Shown here piece by piece: positions 22,173 through 32,643 of a DNA stretch of 64,000 nucleotides; position 1 is the stretch's first letter; every line of letters starts with the position of its first letter. Position numbers and translations under genes: made by a program. The stretch is from assembly GCA_021018815.1 (NCBI GenBank), contig JAITYX010000033.1, positions 2,307,501-2,371,500 on the forward strand, in the 5' to 3' direction. Source of the stretch: Talinum fruticosum. Its lineage: Eukaryota; Streptophyta; Magnoliopsida; Caryophyllales; Talinaceae. The notes beneath the pieces were generated by a model. The model had not been told where the DNA came from, searched no databases, and saw only the letters and a program-made list of their open reading frames with translations.

Positions 22173-22959
22173 GTAATTTTATTAGAGTGGGGTAGAGCAT
22201 ATTCTCACTTGGTGCTACTTTATGGGGTTGGATTGCGATTTTTAGTGTTACTTATTTATAATTGAATGCTGTAGGTTCTTTCTTATCTTTTCTCACAGTG
22301 ATCACTTTGTGCATATTGTATCCTTTTGAAACTGCAACACATTGTGCAGTTTTATTATATTGTGCTTTATTGTTTCTAAATGCTGCCCTTTTTATTTGAA
22401 TACTTTCTTGTTGAACTTAATCAACATCAGGATTGGCTGAAATTATGGCTGGAATTGGTGCGTTCTTTTTTATTTTTGCATCTATTTTTTGCCCTTTTTG
22501 GGTGGAGTTGTCTCTCTTTGTATTAATTTCTTTATTTTATTTCACTTTGTCTAGGTATACTTTGGAGTATTTCGAAGATCAACACTATTTTGGGAGTGCA
22601 AGGTTTTTGGAGTAGAAGTATAATTGAGGATTTATTATCATGATATTTTAGATCTTGTTATGTACGTAAGATGAATATACATTGACTATATATTGGATTG
22701 GTTTTTAGATTTTAATGTATGTACACTACTAATTATTTTTATTAAAAAAGTATGTTTCATTTTCATTATGTGTTGTAGTTTTCATACAATTTTATTGTTG
22801 CCTCAAAAGTTCAACTTTGAATGGACCTATAACGATTAGTTAGAAAAAATGTTTCTTGAACTTGTAACGATTAGTTACAAAAAATGTTTCACATGCATCC
22901 TATTGATAATAATATTATTTGCAATGAGCAACATGTCTTATTTTTATAAAATAAATATT
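22173..22959. other. CACTA interior with one unexplained hydrophobic ORF
   Basis: A plus-strand ORF at 22433-22615 encodes a 60-residue, strongly hydrophobic peptide (MAEIMAGIGAFFFIFASIF) preceded by AACATCAG, a possible splice acceptor. It may be a further exon of the captured transporter, but no convincing ENT motif was seen. The remainder is AT-rich and non-coding. Confidence 0.35.
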
Positions 22960-23250
22960 TGTACAACGAGACAAGAAGCTCATCGCAATTGTACGACTAA
23001 CTATGAAGATAGATAAAACTCATTGCAATTGTTATTAGCTTTTACTATGAGGTGCAACACTTGTCCTAAAACATATTAACTACGACCGGTTTCTCATTCT
23101 CGTCATAAATGTGGTTGAACCATTTGCGACTAGGGTCTTTTACGACGAGGCGCGACCGTGCTCTAATTTCATCGTAAAAGCCTTTGACAACGAGTTTGGA
23201 GTGCCTTTACGACGAGAAATCTCGTTGTAATTGATTCCTTTTTTTTAGTG
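22960..23250 (-). repeat. CACTA right terminus and subterminal repeats
   Basis: At least six variants of the ACGACGAG / CTCGTCGTAAA / ACAACGAG motif occur in both orientations. The end is a palindromic pair (ACGACGAGAAATCTCGTTGT, 23211-23230) and the terminus TTTTTTTTAGTG. It mirrors the left end at 7630-7790. Confidence 0.78.
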
Positions 23251-23357
23251 TTCGGTCGACCCATAGGGAAGTCGCAGCCTCTTGAAACCTGTTAGCCATT
23301 TACGAAGCATATTGAATAGGGCACCACTATAAAACATTTATTCTGCAATGCTATAAT

Positions 23358-23476
23358 GGATGTGATCATACCGGAACTAATGCAAGCGATACCATCATAA
23401 CTCCCTAGTCAAGCGTGGTTGGGCAAGAGTAGTACTAAGATCGATGACCTCCTTGGAAGTCCTCATGTTGCACCCC
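23358..23476 (+). pseudogene. 5S rRNA gene copy, full length, mutated
   Basis: 119 bp from GGATGTGATCATACC to GTTGCACCCC, collinear with plant 5S rRNA and followed by a T run (CCCCTTTTTCC), the RNA polymerase III terminator type. Upstream, CTATAAAACATTT lies about 35 bp before the start. Differences such as AATGCAAGCGATACC for AATGCACCGGATCCC and a changed internal control region (AGCGTGGTTGGGCAAGAGT) suggest a pseudogene. 5S rRNA would be part of the large ribosomal subunit. Confidence 0.88.
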
Positions 23477-23810
23477 TTTTTCCCGCTCTTTCTCTTTTTT
23501 GTTCTTCAATTTGCCGCCTCTCACTATCCTCTGCCCGCCTCTCTAATAGACGCGCAACCTCCCGGCAAGAAAGAAAACTAATCAAACTGTTATGTCGTAT
23601 GTACTCAAAACTACCAAAATGCCACCTGGAAGCATTCTCGGTGCAAAAGCTGTCCTAGAGGCCCTTTTTCGGGAAATACATGGTCTAAATGCCTTTTGGG
23701 ACTTTGGACTGTGCATATATTGAAAAGATACCAGAAATCAAAACAAAAATTGTTACAATTGGATTTCCGAGAGCAATATTATGGCATTTCAATATTTAAC
23801 AAGTGCGATC

Positions 23811-23877
23811 ACTCTAGCATCGGTGCACGAGTTCCCATCGGAACTCCATAGTTAAGCATGCTTGGGCAAGAGTGGTG
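23811..23877 (+). pseudogene. 3'-truncated 5S rRNA copy
   Basis: AAGTGCGATCAC through AAGCATGCTTGGGCAAGAGTGGTG follows 5S for about the first two thirds, then switches to spacer at the same point as 7366-7442 and 24533-24606. It has no 3' part and no terminator. Confidence 0.8.
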
Positions 23878-24088
23878 CAAAAACTACTCTGCAAGCCCCT
23901 TTTCCTGGAAAAAGATGTCCCAATGACCTTCTAAACAGGAAAATGTGAGAGACCGCCCACATTGGAACGATATTGTGTCGCTTCGGCCGACCCGGAGCGA
24001 AGTTACAACTTCTTGAAACCGCTTATCCATTCATAAGATATATCAAATGGGGTGCCCCTATAAAAAAATTATTCTATAATGGTGTAAT

Positions 24089-24206
24089 GGGTGTGATCAT
24101 ACTAGCTCTAATGCACCGGATCCCATCGAACTCCGTAGTCGGGCAAGCTTGGGCGAGAGTAGTACTAGGATAAGGGACTTCTTAGGAAGTCCTTGTGTTG
24201 CACCCC
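24089..24206 (+). pseudogene. 5S rRNA gene copy, full length, mutated
   Basis: About 118 bp from GGGTGTGATCATACTAGC to GTTGCACCCC, followed by TTTTTTCC. The first half is close to consensus (AATGCACCGGATCCCATCGAACTCCG). The box A region reads GTCGGGCAAGCTTGGGCG where AGTTAAGCGTGCTTGGGCG is expected, so the polymerase III promoter is damaged. ATTATTCTATAATG upstream corresponds to the A/T-rich upstream element of plant 5S genes. Confidence 0.88.
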
Positions 24207-24532
24207 TTTTTTCCTTTTCTCTTTCTCTTTTATTTATGTTTCAATTCACCACCTCTCGCTATCCTCTTTCTACATCTCTAGTAGACCTACACCCTCCCCG
24301 TAATGTCGTGAAAACTACTCAAACGGTTCCGTAGTATGTACTTAAATCTATGAAAGTTCCACCGGGTAGAATTGACCGAGCAAAAGCCGCCCTCCAGGTC
24401 ATTTTTTGAGGAAAAGCATGGTCCAAAGGCACTTCGGGACTTTGGAGTGTGTAGATATTGAAAACATACCTGAAATGAAAAAATATTGCTGTAATCGAAG
24501 TTCCGAGCGCAAAATGATTGCGTTTCAATGTT

Positions 24533-24606
24533 TGAGATCACACAAGCACTAATGCACCGAATCCCATTAGAACTCCGCAACTAAGCGTGCTTGGCAAGAG
24601 TACTAC
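24533..24606 (+). pseudogene. 3'-truncated 5S rRNA copy
   Basis: Shows GATCACACAAGCACTAATGC and AACTCCGCAACTAAGCGTGC, then leaves the gene after CAAGAGTACTACT. The first few bases are lost or mutated. Same breakpoint as the other short copies. Confidence 0.78.
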
Positions 24607-24855
24607 TCACATAATCGAAATGCCATTTGGTAGCTTTGTCGTTGCAAAAAATGCTCTACGGACCTATTTTATGGAAAAAGATTTCCTAAGGACCCTTTGA
24701 ACGGGCAAACGTCACGGACCACCCACAAGGGAACCCTACCTTATTGCTTTATGTCGTCCCACGGTGAAGTTGCAGCCTCTTAAAACCGCTTAGCCACTTA
24801 TAAGGCATATCATATAGGGCGCCATTGTAAAACTTTTATTCTGCAACGATGTAAT

Positions 24856-24970
24856 CGGTGCAATCATACTGACACTAATGCATAGGATCCGAACGAACTC
24901 CGCGATCAAGCGTTCTTAGGCGAGAGTAGTAATAGGATGGTTGACATCTTAGAAATCTCTTATAACATCC
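24856..24970 (+). pseudogene. 5S rRNA gene copy, full length, heavily mutated
   Basis: Begins CGGTGCAATCATACTGACACTAATGC and keeps CGATCAAGCGTTCTTAGGCGAGAGTAGTAATAGGATGG. The 3' end is decayed (CTTATAACATCC for CTCGTGTTGCACCCC), so the terminal stem of 5S rRNA could not pair. This is the last 5S copy before the array ends. Confidence 0.82.
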
Positions 24971-25141
24971 TTCTTTTCGCTCTCTCTTTCTATTTTATTT
25001 ATGGTGCTTTTCTTTATGCTTCAATTTTTTGCCTCTCGTTATCAAACCGTTATGTCATATGAACTCAAAACTACCGAAATGCCACCAGGTAGCATTGTCC
25101 ACGAAAAACAGCCCTAGAGGCCGCTTTTCGGAGAATGCATG

Positions 25142-25296
25142 GACGAACCATGAAACAACAAAGTGAGACAAGTCGAGCGAGTGGTAAGGCACAACCCATA
25201 GCTATCACCGGCTTCACCATGGTCTAAGCCATATGAACTCAATATTGAAATGCAGTGAAGGTTTTGGACCATTTTAGCCTGAAATTCCGGTTGTCA
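25142..25296. other. Unassigned sequence between the 5S array and a gypsy LTR
   Basis: Leaves the 5S spacer after GAATGCATGG. The 155 bp show no similarity to other parts of the window that I could see. Confidence 0.4.
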
Positions 25297-28200
25297 TGTA
25301 AAAACCCTATTTTTAATCCAGGTGATTATATAAGCTAAATTAACCGAGTAATTTTAATTAAATAAAGTAAGTAAATAAATTAATTACATTCATGATTGTA
25401 TGTAAATATCTCCGATATTCTCTTTATAGGTATCTCGTGTTTAATGAATAAATAAAGAAATTAACCATTTTCAAAATTTAGACCAGAACTAAACTTTTCG
25501 AGAAATAGGCCCGGTAAATATTATCGTAATCGATCAACTCTAATATTTTATAATAAAACAAAAGAAGTGCAGGAAAATATAAAGGTAGAAGTTGGCTTAT
25601 ATGCAAGAGGTATTTTTGGTAGTGATTAAATGGGATAGGAAGAACAATTGGGGGTCCAATGTGAGTTAGACACCATTTATGAAATAAAAGAAGAGGGAGA
25701 ACGATGAAGAAGTAGAAAAGAAAACATAACGGGAAAATGGGAGGAACAATGAGAGAAAGCGAGGCAAAGAAACAGAGAAGCAAGAAGAGAACTTGAGCGA
25801 GAGTGAGAATGAAGAAGAACAAGGGTGAGCGACCGAAAGATAGAGCGAAAGAGGGAGAGCGAACCAGGATTGAGAGATTAAAAGAAAGAGAAGGTTAGCA
25901 AACCTGCCTAAACAGCGAGCCAAAGAGCGAGCGACCGGTTAATAAAGGCGAACGACGAGTAAACGGAAGGAATGTGTGAGGGCGAAGCCGAGAGAGCAAC
26001 AACAAAAAGGCAGGAGAAGGCTAGAGGCTAGACTAGAAATGTAGCAGAAACAGAGAAATAGAGTAGGGTGAGAGAGAGAGCACGAGAGGCTAAGAACCTA
26101 GAAGCTGGAACCAGGGAACAAGCAACGAGGAAGAGAAAGAAGGAAACATCCCAAATCAATTTAACAAACCCTAGAACTCATGGTGTGGGTAATTCAACTC
26201 TTCAATTGAGGAAACTTTAAGGCCCCAATGAAATTTTTTTGTTAAATTATCTGATTTGATTTTATTTGTGAAATTGGATTGAGATATATAGCTTGTGAAT
26301 GAATCGAGAAGAATAAGTAAGATTGAGGGTTCGTGGGTTTGATGTTGAATCGATACTTGCCTTGTGAATTCGTAGGTCCGAGTAAATGTTAATGGAATTG
26401 GAATTCTAAATTAGAATGTATAGATTCACTTTGGTATTCTAGTAGGAAAATTGAGATACAAAGAGAAGTTGCGGGTTCTTGTTTCATTCAAGTTGCAAAT
26501 AGTTTGAGTATAAGTTCTTGGAACGAGAAACGAAAATGGTTTTCTAAAACTAAATGAAATTTGTAGATTACCTGAATTGCAGAAAATTAAGTTATGAAGT
26601 GGAACTCGAGTTATATGGCTAAATGCATTCCTGAAATTCAATAGTGAATTGATCGTCGATACACGTTTGTGGATTGGAGTGGTTAAATAACATTTGGAAT
26701 GGTTTGCGTTGAATTGAGTTGGAGAAAGCACTTGTGATTATGGGGTACATATTATTATTCCGTTGAGATTAAGCTGTATGTGTTCCTGGAAGCTTGTGTT
26801 TGAGAATCTAATGGCTTGAAGTGTGGAAGGGAATAGGAATTTATACTAAGGATTACGGTTCAATTAAGGTCTAAAAGTGAGAAATCACTATTGTAGCGCT
26901 TGGTGTGGAATTATCTTTTAATTAATGATTGCTTGGTACTTGAAGGTGGAGTTATTCTATAACTGAAATCGGAGATATGAGCCTAAAGTAAATAGAAGCG
27001 ACTCGAAGTTGAATTGAACCGAAACATAAAAATTGTACTAAATGAAATATATATGCTTTTAATTTGAGTTTGAGTTTTGTGGAATTGAAAAGTGATTATG
27101 GGTTTGAATATGAGTTCTATAAGTTATATTTACATCTGTTTACACATCCGTTTTATGTCTATTAATTACGTAAATTTGGTTTATACAAAATCTATTCCAA
27201 ATACTTTTGATGATTTTAGAAAATGGTTGAGAAATTAAATTCAAGTTACGGGTTTTATAGACCTTAGTCTTAATGGCATGATTTAATGATTTATTTTGTT
27301 TAATTGGGATTGGGATGCATTTGAAATGCAAGTTTAAGGTGGTTTTGAATCTTGAAACGTCATTCCTTCAAACGAGATTGAACTAAGTTAATTCTTGAAA
27401 AGTGTGACTTTAAATGGGAATTTGGAAATGCGATCTTCCGGATGTCCTCTTTAAAGTACACGTATTATTGTTGAATAATTTTATGAGTTAAGGAGTCTAG
27501 TACCACTTGGATTCCTAATGTGGTTTAGGTTGATAGTCTAGTGCTAACGCGGGAGCTCGATCGATGCGGTCCGACCATGGGACTCCCAATGCGATTCATG
27601 TTTCCTTGTTAACTTGATGTTGTCTAAGTTTAACAATTATCTTGACAAGGATAATAGAGTTCCTCCTAGATTTTAGTAATTCCCGGGATTTGAAAAGGTC
27701 AAATTGGGTTGCGGTCACCCAAATGAAGAGGGTATTAGTGTCTAGACAGGGATTCAATGTTATGAGAACGCTTCTTATTCAGTTAGGGACGTGAATAATG
27801 ATTTGAAGTGTGAAAAATGCTCTTATTCAATTAGGGAATTGAATTATTTTTTAATGTTTGAAAAGTACCTTTATTAAATTAGAGAATTGTATAATAGTTT
27901 GCTAAATAACTTGTTTGAATTTCATTGGTGACAATGCCACTTTGGAAATCCAAAAAGTTAAAACATGACCAAAATTGTGTCTTGGTGTGGTTTAATTCAT
28001 TAAGTGAGTTGAAATTTGAGAAATAATTTGAGAAATATGTGGAGCACATGAGGTGTTTAGTTGGAGCTGGAAACAAGGAAACTAATAATAATATGACCGA
28101 TCGATTTGTCTTTGTTAAACTGTTAATACTCTATTGTCCGTATATATGCATGTAATGTATAAAGGTTATGATTTAGGATAGAACTACCCCTAAGCTTGTG

Positions 28201-28384
28201 GTTTGCTCACCCTATCATCTTGCTTCCCTTTCGAGTATAGGCTAAGCAATCGAAGATTTCTATTTCGAGTTGTCGAAACGTGCTTAATGTTAAGTCTTAT
28301 ATGGTTTTTCCTTGATGTATTTGGCTTGAGTGTATTGTATGTTTACATAATCTAGTGCATGTAGCTACTGTAGTCGTGTCATAG
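25297..28384 (+). repeat. Gypsy (Tekay-like) 5' LTR, first part
   Basis: Starts TGTAAAAACCC, matching the TGTAACACCC start common in chromovirus LTRs, and continues at 50269-50594, where it ends GGGTGTTACA before a primer site. The two parts join at CATAG, the target duplication of the inserted composite element (28385-50268). Total LTR length is about 3.4 kb. A purine-rich block lies at 25680-26150. Small ORFs here have no recognisable motifs. Its own left target duplication cannot be verified because the 3' LTR lies outside the window. Confidence 0.7.
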
Positions 28385-29929
28385 TGTAGACACCTATAAA
28401 GTGTCATCTCATATCTCTTTATTTCCATATTTTATTTTGTTGGCTCGATAATGAAATTCCGAGTCCTATTTGAGGATTTGGATCTCAGCCTATGATTCGA
28501 TTGGTGCAACATAAGCTAATAAACCAGAAAGAACCCTCTAGCACCAAATAGACAGCCTTTTGCCTTGGGTCGGTCCACAAATCCCCCTTTCTTTCAGGCG
28601 ATCCAATCTTGGGCCAAGCCTTACGATACAACGGAGTCCGAGTGTTGTGTACTGGCAAATTCCAAGTTCGAATACTGCATTTTACTTTGTCCAATCGGGC
28701 AAGGAGCTGAAGACCGAAGACGGCATTAAAGCATTACATTTCATGATCACGAGCATCAAAGTGCTGCGTTTAAGCTCCATAGTCCACACGAGATTACGAG
28801 TTTTTCCCTTCAAAAGACGTCGTGGCCGGTGCCCGCAACCCCGAAGATTTAAGTGAAATGCTGCGTTTTGGTTGGGAAAATCCCTTGGAAACACGGTTAG
28901 GGCACGAAACCCTAGGCATGCCTAGGTGGCCGGTGCCCGTCAACTTGGTTCTATCTCGGTTCTATCGCCTCTTTATCCGGTTCAATCTTGTGAGATTTTG
29001 GGCCGGTTTATTTGCGGTTGTTTGGATAGGCGACCGAGGGCAAACCCTAGGTCATTTGTGACCTAAGTCCTCTCCTATAAATAAAGAGCATTGGCTCTCT
29101 ATCCCATAAGGCTTTCTCCTAGGCGTAATGCTACAAAAAACTAACCAGAGCACTCTTACCTAAATGTTACTTTGCCGAAATTACTATCAACCATTCATCC
29201 TTTTTCTACTTACCGTTGTTGAATCCATGCAAAGAGCTAAAGAATGTTCGGTTATTCTGATCTCTAGGCACTCATTCAACTGCTCTTTACTACTCCCTAT
29301 ATACATAGTTCACAAAAAACAAGCCCTTTTTCTTTCATTTGTCGTTGTTGCATCAAGAGATCCAGCGTAGAGATCTAGATTAGCAAGGTGGGACAACCTG
29401 AGGGCAATCGTGCAGCCTTCAAACGGTTTATTAGTTTTATGCCTTATTTTTGCTTTCCATATTGTGGATTAAAGAGATGTAATCGGTTTTTAATTCCTCC
29501 CCGCCCGATGTAATCTTTTAGTTTTTTGATTTTCTTTTCTTTTTTGTTTTCTTTATCGCTTTCTTTCTTGCTTTCTTTATTACTTTTCCTTTGATTCTAT
29601 TTGGTTGCTTTTTTATTTATCGTTTTAGCATGTTGTATGTTGGTGTGTAACACGTTATTTTAATACACTACTCAAACTAGTAATGGCAGTATTTGGACGG
29701 GCGGAATGGAAGGGTTTTCCCTACATTTTGTACCTTCACCACGGAATCAGATTCTTGGTCCAAAGACCGATGGAGTCAATTTTAGCCTCTTTTAGTCTTA
29801 GTTCTCCCATACTAAGATTGGAAGAGAAAGTTTCGCTTTTGTTAGTTTTCATCCTAAAACCGATCGGCGACTCCCTTTTATGCTTTATTCTTATTTAATC
29901 TACATCCCGGTTATTTACTAATTGCGGGG
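28385..29929 (+). repeat. 5' LTR of outer Tat element, truncated at its 3' end
   Basis: TGTAGACACCTATAAAGTG to ATTGCGGGG. A TATA box (CCTATAAATAAAG) is at 29074-29086. Compared with the complete inverted LTR and the 3' LTR, the last 340-480 bp are missing, replaced by the end of the inserted element A. Confidence 0.85.
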
Positions 29930-31902
29930 TGTTGGAACCATGACCTTGGGCCCATCGGGACCAAGCCAAGCTTCCCTACGATTGCCTTTGGCGTTAGGGT
30001 TTAGAAAGTTAGAAAGAATGATTTTGGGGTTTTGAAGATGAGATTTAGAAGCTGGGGATGAACCTTTTATTAAGATTTTCGAATTTTATTAAATCTAATT
30101 TAGGCAAAGTTTGAATGGTAGTTTTATTAATCTTTTTAATTTGATAAATTATTTTCGAATTCCTGGGATATTATTTACCAATTAAAGGACAAATAAAAAC
30201 TAGGTTTTTGGTCCTACCATAAGGCTTTAAGGCCAAAGTAGTGTGAAAACACCAATCTAGACCGAAGCCTCGCCTGCCGACCACTCGGTGCGGCGGCAAC
30301 CTCGCACCCAGCAGTGGCGGGCGCCGGCCGAGGCCGGGGTTGAGGAAATCAGCCTCGACCTCTACCCTGGTTGGCGGATCGAGAATCGGTTTCTTTTATC
30401 CCTACAATCGAAAATACCGGGATGCAAATTCAATAAGAATAAAGTATAAAATAAGGGAGTCGCCAGTCGGTTTTAGGATGAAAAATAGTAAAAATAAGAA
30501 CTTGCTCTTCCAATCTTAGTATGGAAGACTAAGACTAAAAGAGGCTAAAATTGACACCGTCGCTCCTTGAATCGAGAATCGGATTCGGGGCGAGGGTACA
30601 AACCGTAGGGATAACCTTTCCGTTCCGCCCGTCCGAAGACGACCTTTATTAATTTGAGTAGTGAATTAAAATAATGTAAAACAAACAAGTAAGCGACATA
30701 CTACAACGATAAATAAAAGCAACCAAATGGAATTAAAGGAAAAGCAATAAAGAAAGCGGTAAAGAAAGCGATAAAGAAAAGAAAAGCAAAAATTAAAGAT
30801 TACATCGGTAGGGAGAAATTAAAAGAATCGGTTACATCTCTTAAACCGCAATACGGAAAGCTATAAATGAAACATAAAGTAAATAACCGTTTAAAGGCTG
30901 AACAATTTCCCTCAGGTTGTCCCACCTTGCTGATCTGGATCTCTTAATGTAACGGCGATATACAAAAGAAACAGGGCTTGTTTTTATGGATTATGTGAAA
31001 TGTGAATATGTAGAGAATTGGAAAGATCGAGTTGAATAGGTGCCCGAGATATCAAAATAACTGAATATTCTTTAGCTCTTTGTATGGATTCAACGGCGGT
31101 GAGTGCGAAGGATGAATGTTTGAGATTGATTTCGGCAGAGTAACGTTTAGGTATGAGTGCTCCGGTTAGCTTTCTGCAAGCATAACGCATAAGAGAAGGC
31201 CTTCCTAGGAATGAGAGCTAAGGCTCTCTATTTATAGGAGAGGACCTAGGTCACAATTGACCTAGGGTTTACCCTCGGTCGACCATCCAAACGAGCTAAA
31301 AATAAACCAGGCCAAAATCTCACAAGATTGAACCGGATAAAGAAGCGATAGAACCGAATAGAACCCGATTCATAATGCCGGCCAACCGGGCACTCCTAGG
31401 TTTTCGTGCCCTAGCGTGTCTCCAAGGGATTCTCTAAGCCAAAACGTAGCGTTTCACTTAAACCTTAGGGGTGGCGGGCACCGGCCATGATGTCGTTTTG
31501 AGGGGAAAAGCTCCTAGTCTCGTTTGGACTGTCTTGTGGAGCTTAAGCGCAACACTTTGATGCTCGTGATCATAAAATGCGATGCTTTAACATTGTCTTC
31601 AGGTCTTCAGCTCCTTGTCCGATTGGATAGAAGTAAAATGTAGTATTCTACACTTAGAATTTCTCGACACATAGCAGCGGACTCCATTCTCTCTCGAAGG
31701 CTTGGCCCTGGTTCTTGGATCATCCGAAAGAAAAGGGGATTTGTAGACCGAACCAAGGCAAAAGGTCTGTTTATTTGGTGCCGGGGTTCTTTGTGGTTTA
31801 CTAGTTTATGTCGGACCAATCGATCACGATCCGAGATCCAATCCTCAAATAGGACTTAGGATTTCATCATCGAGCAAGAGACGACACTTTTAGGTGTCTA
31901 CG
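29930..31902 (-). repeat. 3' LTR of the inverted Tat element
   Basis: Complement of the LTR family: plus-strand start TGTTGGAACC, end TAGGTGTCTACG (TG terminus mutated to CG). It is 1973 bp, the only near-complete LTR of this family without an insertion. It contains a TATA box (CTCTATTTATAGGAG, near 31226-31240, minus) and a GC-rich patch at 30275-30365. The polypurine tract beside it at 31903 shows that it is the 3' LTR of a minus-strand element. Confidence 0.85.
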
Positions 31903-31918
31903 AGTCCGCCCCACTTTG
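31903..31918 (-). other. Polypurine tract of the inverted Tat element
   Basis: The minus strand reads CAAAGTGGGGCGGACTCG directly before the LTR start. The counterpart at 46707-46722 reads CAAAGTGGGGGCAAAC. It primes plus-strand DNA synthesis in this element type. Confidence 0.75.
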
Positions 31919-32643
31919 ACCAAGACTAAAAAGATGAAGGTCGGACACTAAAGGATACTTACCTCAACTTTTATAAGGTATTATGTGATGCTTGGAATTG
32001 GTTATAATCAAACATGAACTCCGAAATGGGGCCTGAACTTGATCGCTATGCATGGGTTCTAAAGTCCAGTAAAGAGATCCTAAGCTTGGCTTGATTAGAG
32101 CCTTAAGCTTGGCATATTTTGATGCTGAAACTTTGATCGTTCTTTGATCCGAAGCTTAACTAAATAATCTGTTGTACTAACATACTTATTAGTGCATGTG
32201 TTTTAGCTAAGTAATTTAGTCGAAAACAGACTAAAAAAATGTTCGAAAAGGCTGATTAGTGGGCCGGAAACTCCCACTTGCATGCACAAGGGGACAAAGG
32301 TCACATGCCACGATTTGAAAAAGCTCCATAAGCTAGGTGGGTAGGCTAGGCTGCAAAGGCTGCCGCCTATAGGACCTCTCGGCTCCTCATTGTCGGTGCC
32401 GACCAGCCTTTGGCATGCATGGCCCCGACGTGCCCTCACTGGATTCTATTGGTTCCCCACTACTTGCTTGACCCTTGTCCGATGTGGTTGGCTACCTTTA
32501 CCGAATTTGCCTATACAATGAGATTCTTGGTGTGTTTTATTTTGCACACTTACTCCTCTTCTTGCTCTTGCTTTCATCTTGTGCTTTCTCACTTTTCTTT
32601 TTCTTGAAAACTAGTTGGTTCTCAAAAATCTCCCATCTTCAAA
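31919..32643. other. Tat 3' region between the polypurine tract and the antisense gene, no gene seen
   Basis: Non-coding DNA homologous in inverted form to about 46087-46706. It includes the probable promoter and leader of the antisense PMD gene. A pyrimidine-rich stretch (CTTGCTCTTGCTTTC) is at 32560-32600. Confidence 0.5.

Larger units (their letters stand above)
7630..23250. mobile_element. Non-autonomous CACTA (EnSpm/CMC) transposon in 5S spacer
   Basis: The left end is CACTATAAAAACG and the right end ...CCTTTTTTTTAGTG, whose complement begins CACTA. Both ends carry subterminal inverted motifs of the form TTACAACGAGAT / ATCTCGTTGTAA and TTTACGACGAG, typical of plant CACTA elements. The flanks (7443-7629 and 23251 on) rejoin into a continuous 5S spacer, with a TCC/TTC-like 3-bp target site. 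No TNPD/TNP2 transposase was recognised, so it probably moved with enzyme supplied in trans. It now contains a truncated copia element (8793-12775), a MULE (13706-20486) and pieces of a nucleoside transporter gene (21733-22172). Confidence 0.78.
23251..25141 (+). repeat. Degenerate 5S rDNA tandem array, dimeric units
   Basis: Uninterrupted part of the array. Full 5S copies start at 23358, 24089 and 24856 (spacing 731 and 767 bp). Truncated copies start at 23811 and 24533 (722 bp). The spacer after full copies starts with a T-rich terminator and pyrimidine-rich DNA and contains ACTCAAAACTACC and CCTAGAGGCC blocks. The spacer after truncated copies contains AAAAGATGTCCCAATGACC and CTTGAAACCGCTTA. 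Unit copies differ by many point changes, so the array is not being homogenised. It ends near 25141. Confidence 0.85.

Noticed and set aside
21609..22200. Minus-strand ORFs as genes
   Set aside because: They are antisense to the ENT-like exon fragments and lack any known motif.
23358..24970. Functional 5S rRNA genes
   Set aside because: All copies carry several substitutions in the internal control region or stem positions and differ from each other; active arrays are usually homogeneous. Called pseudogenes.
25478..26731. Leu/Phe-rich and Ser-rich ORFs on the minus strand
   Set aside because: They fall in a purine-rich LTR segment of the gypsy element, have no motif, and reflect base composition.
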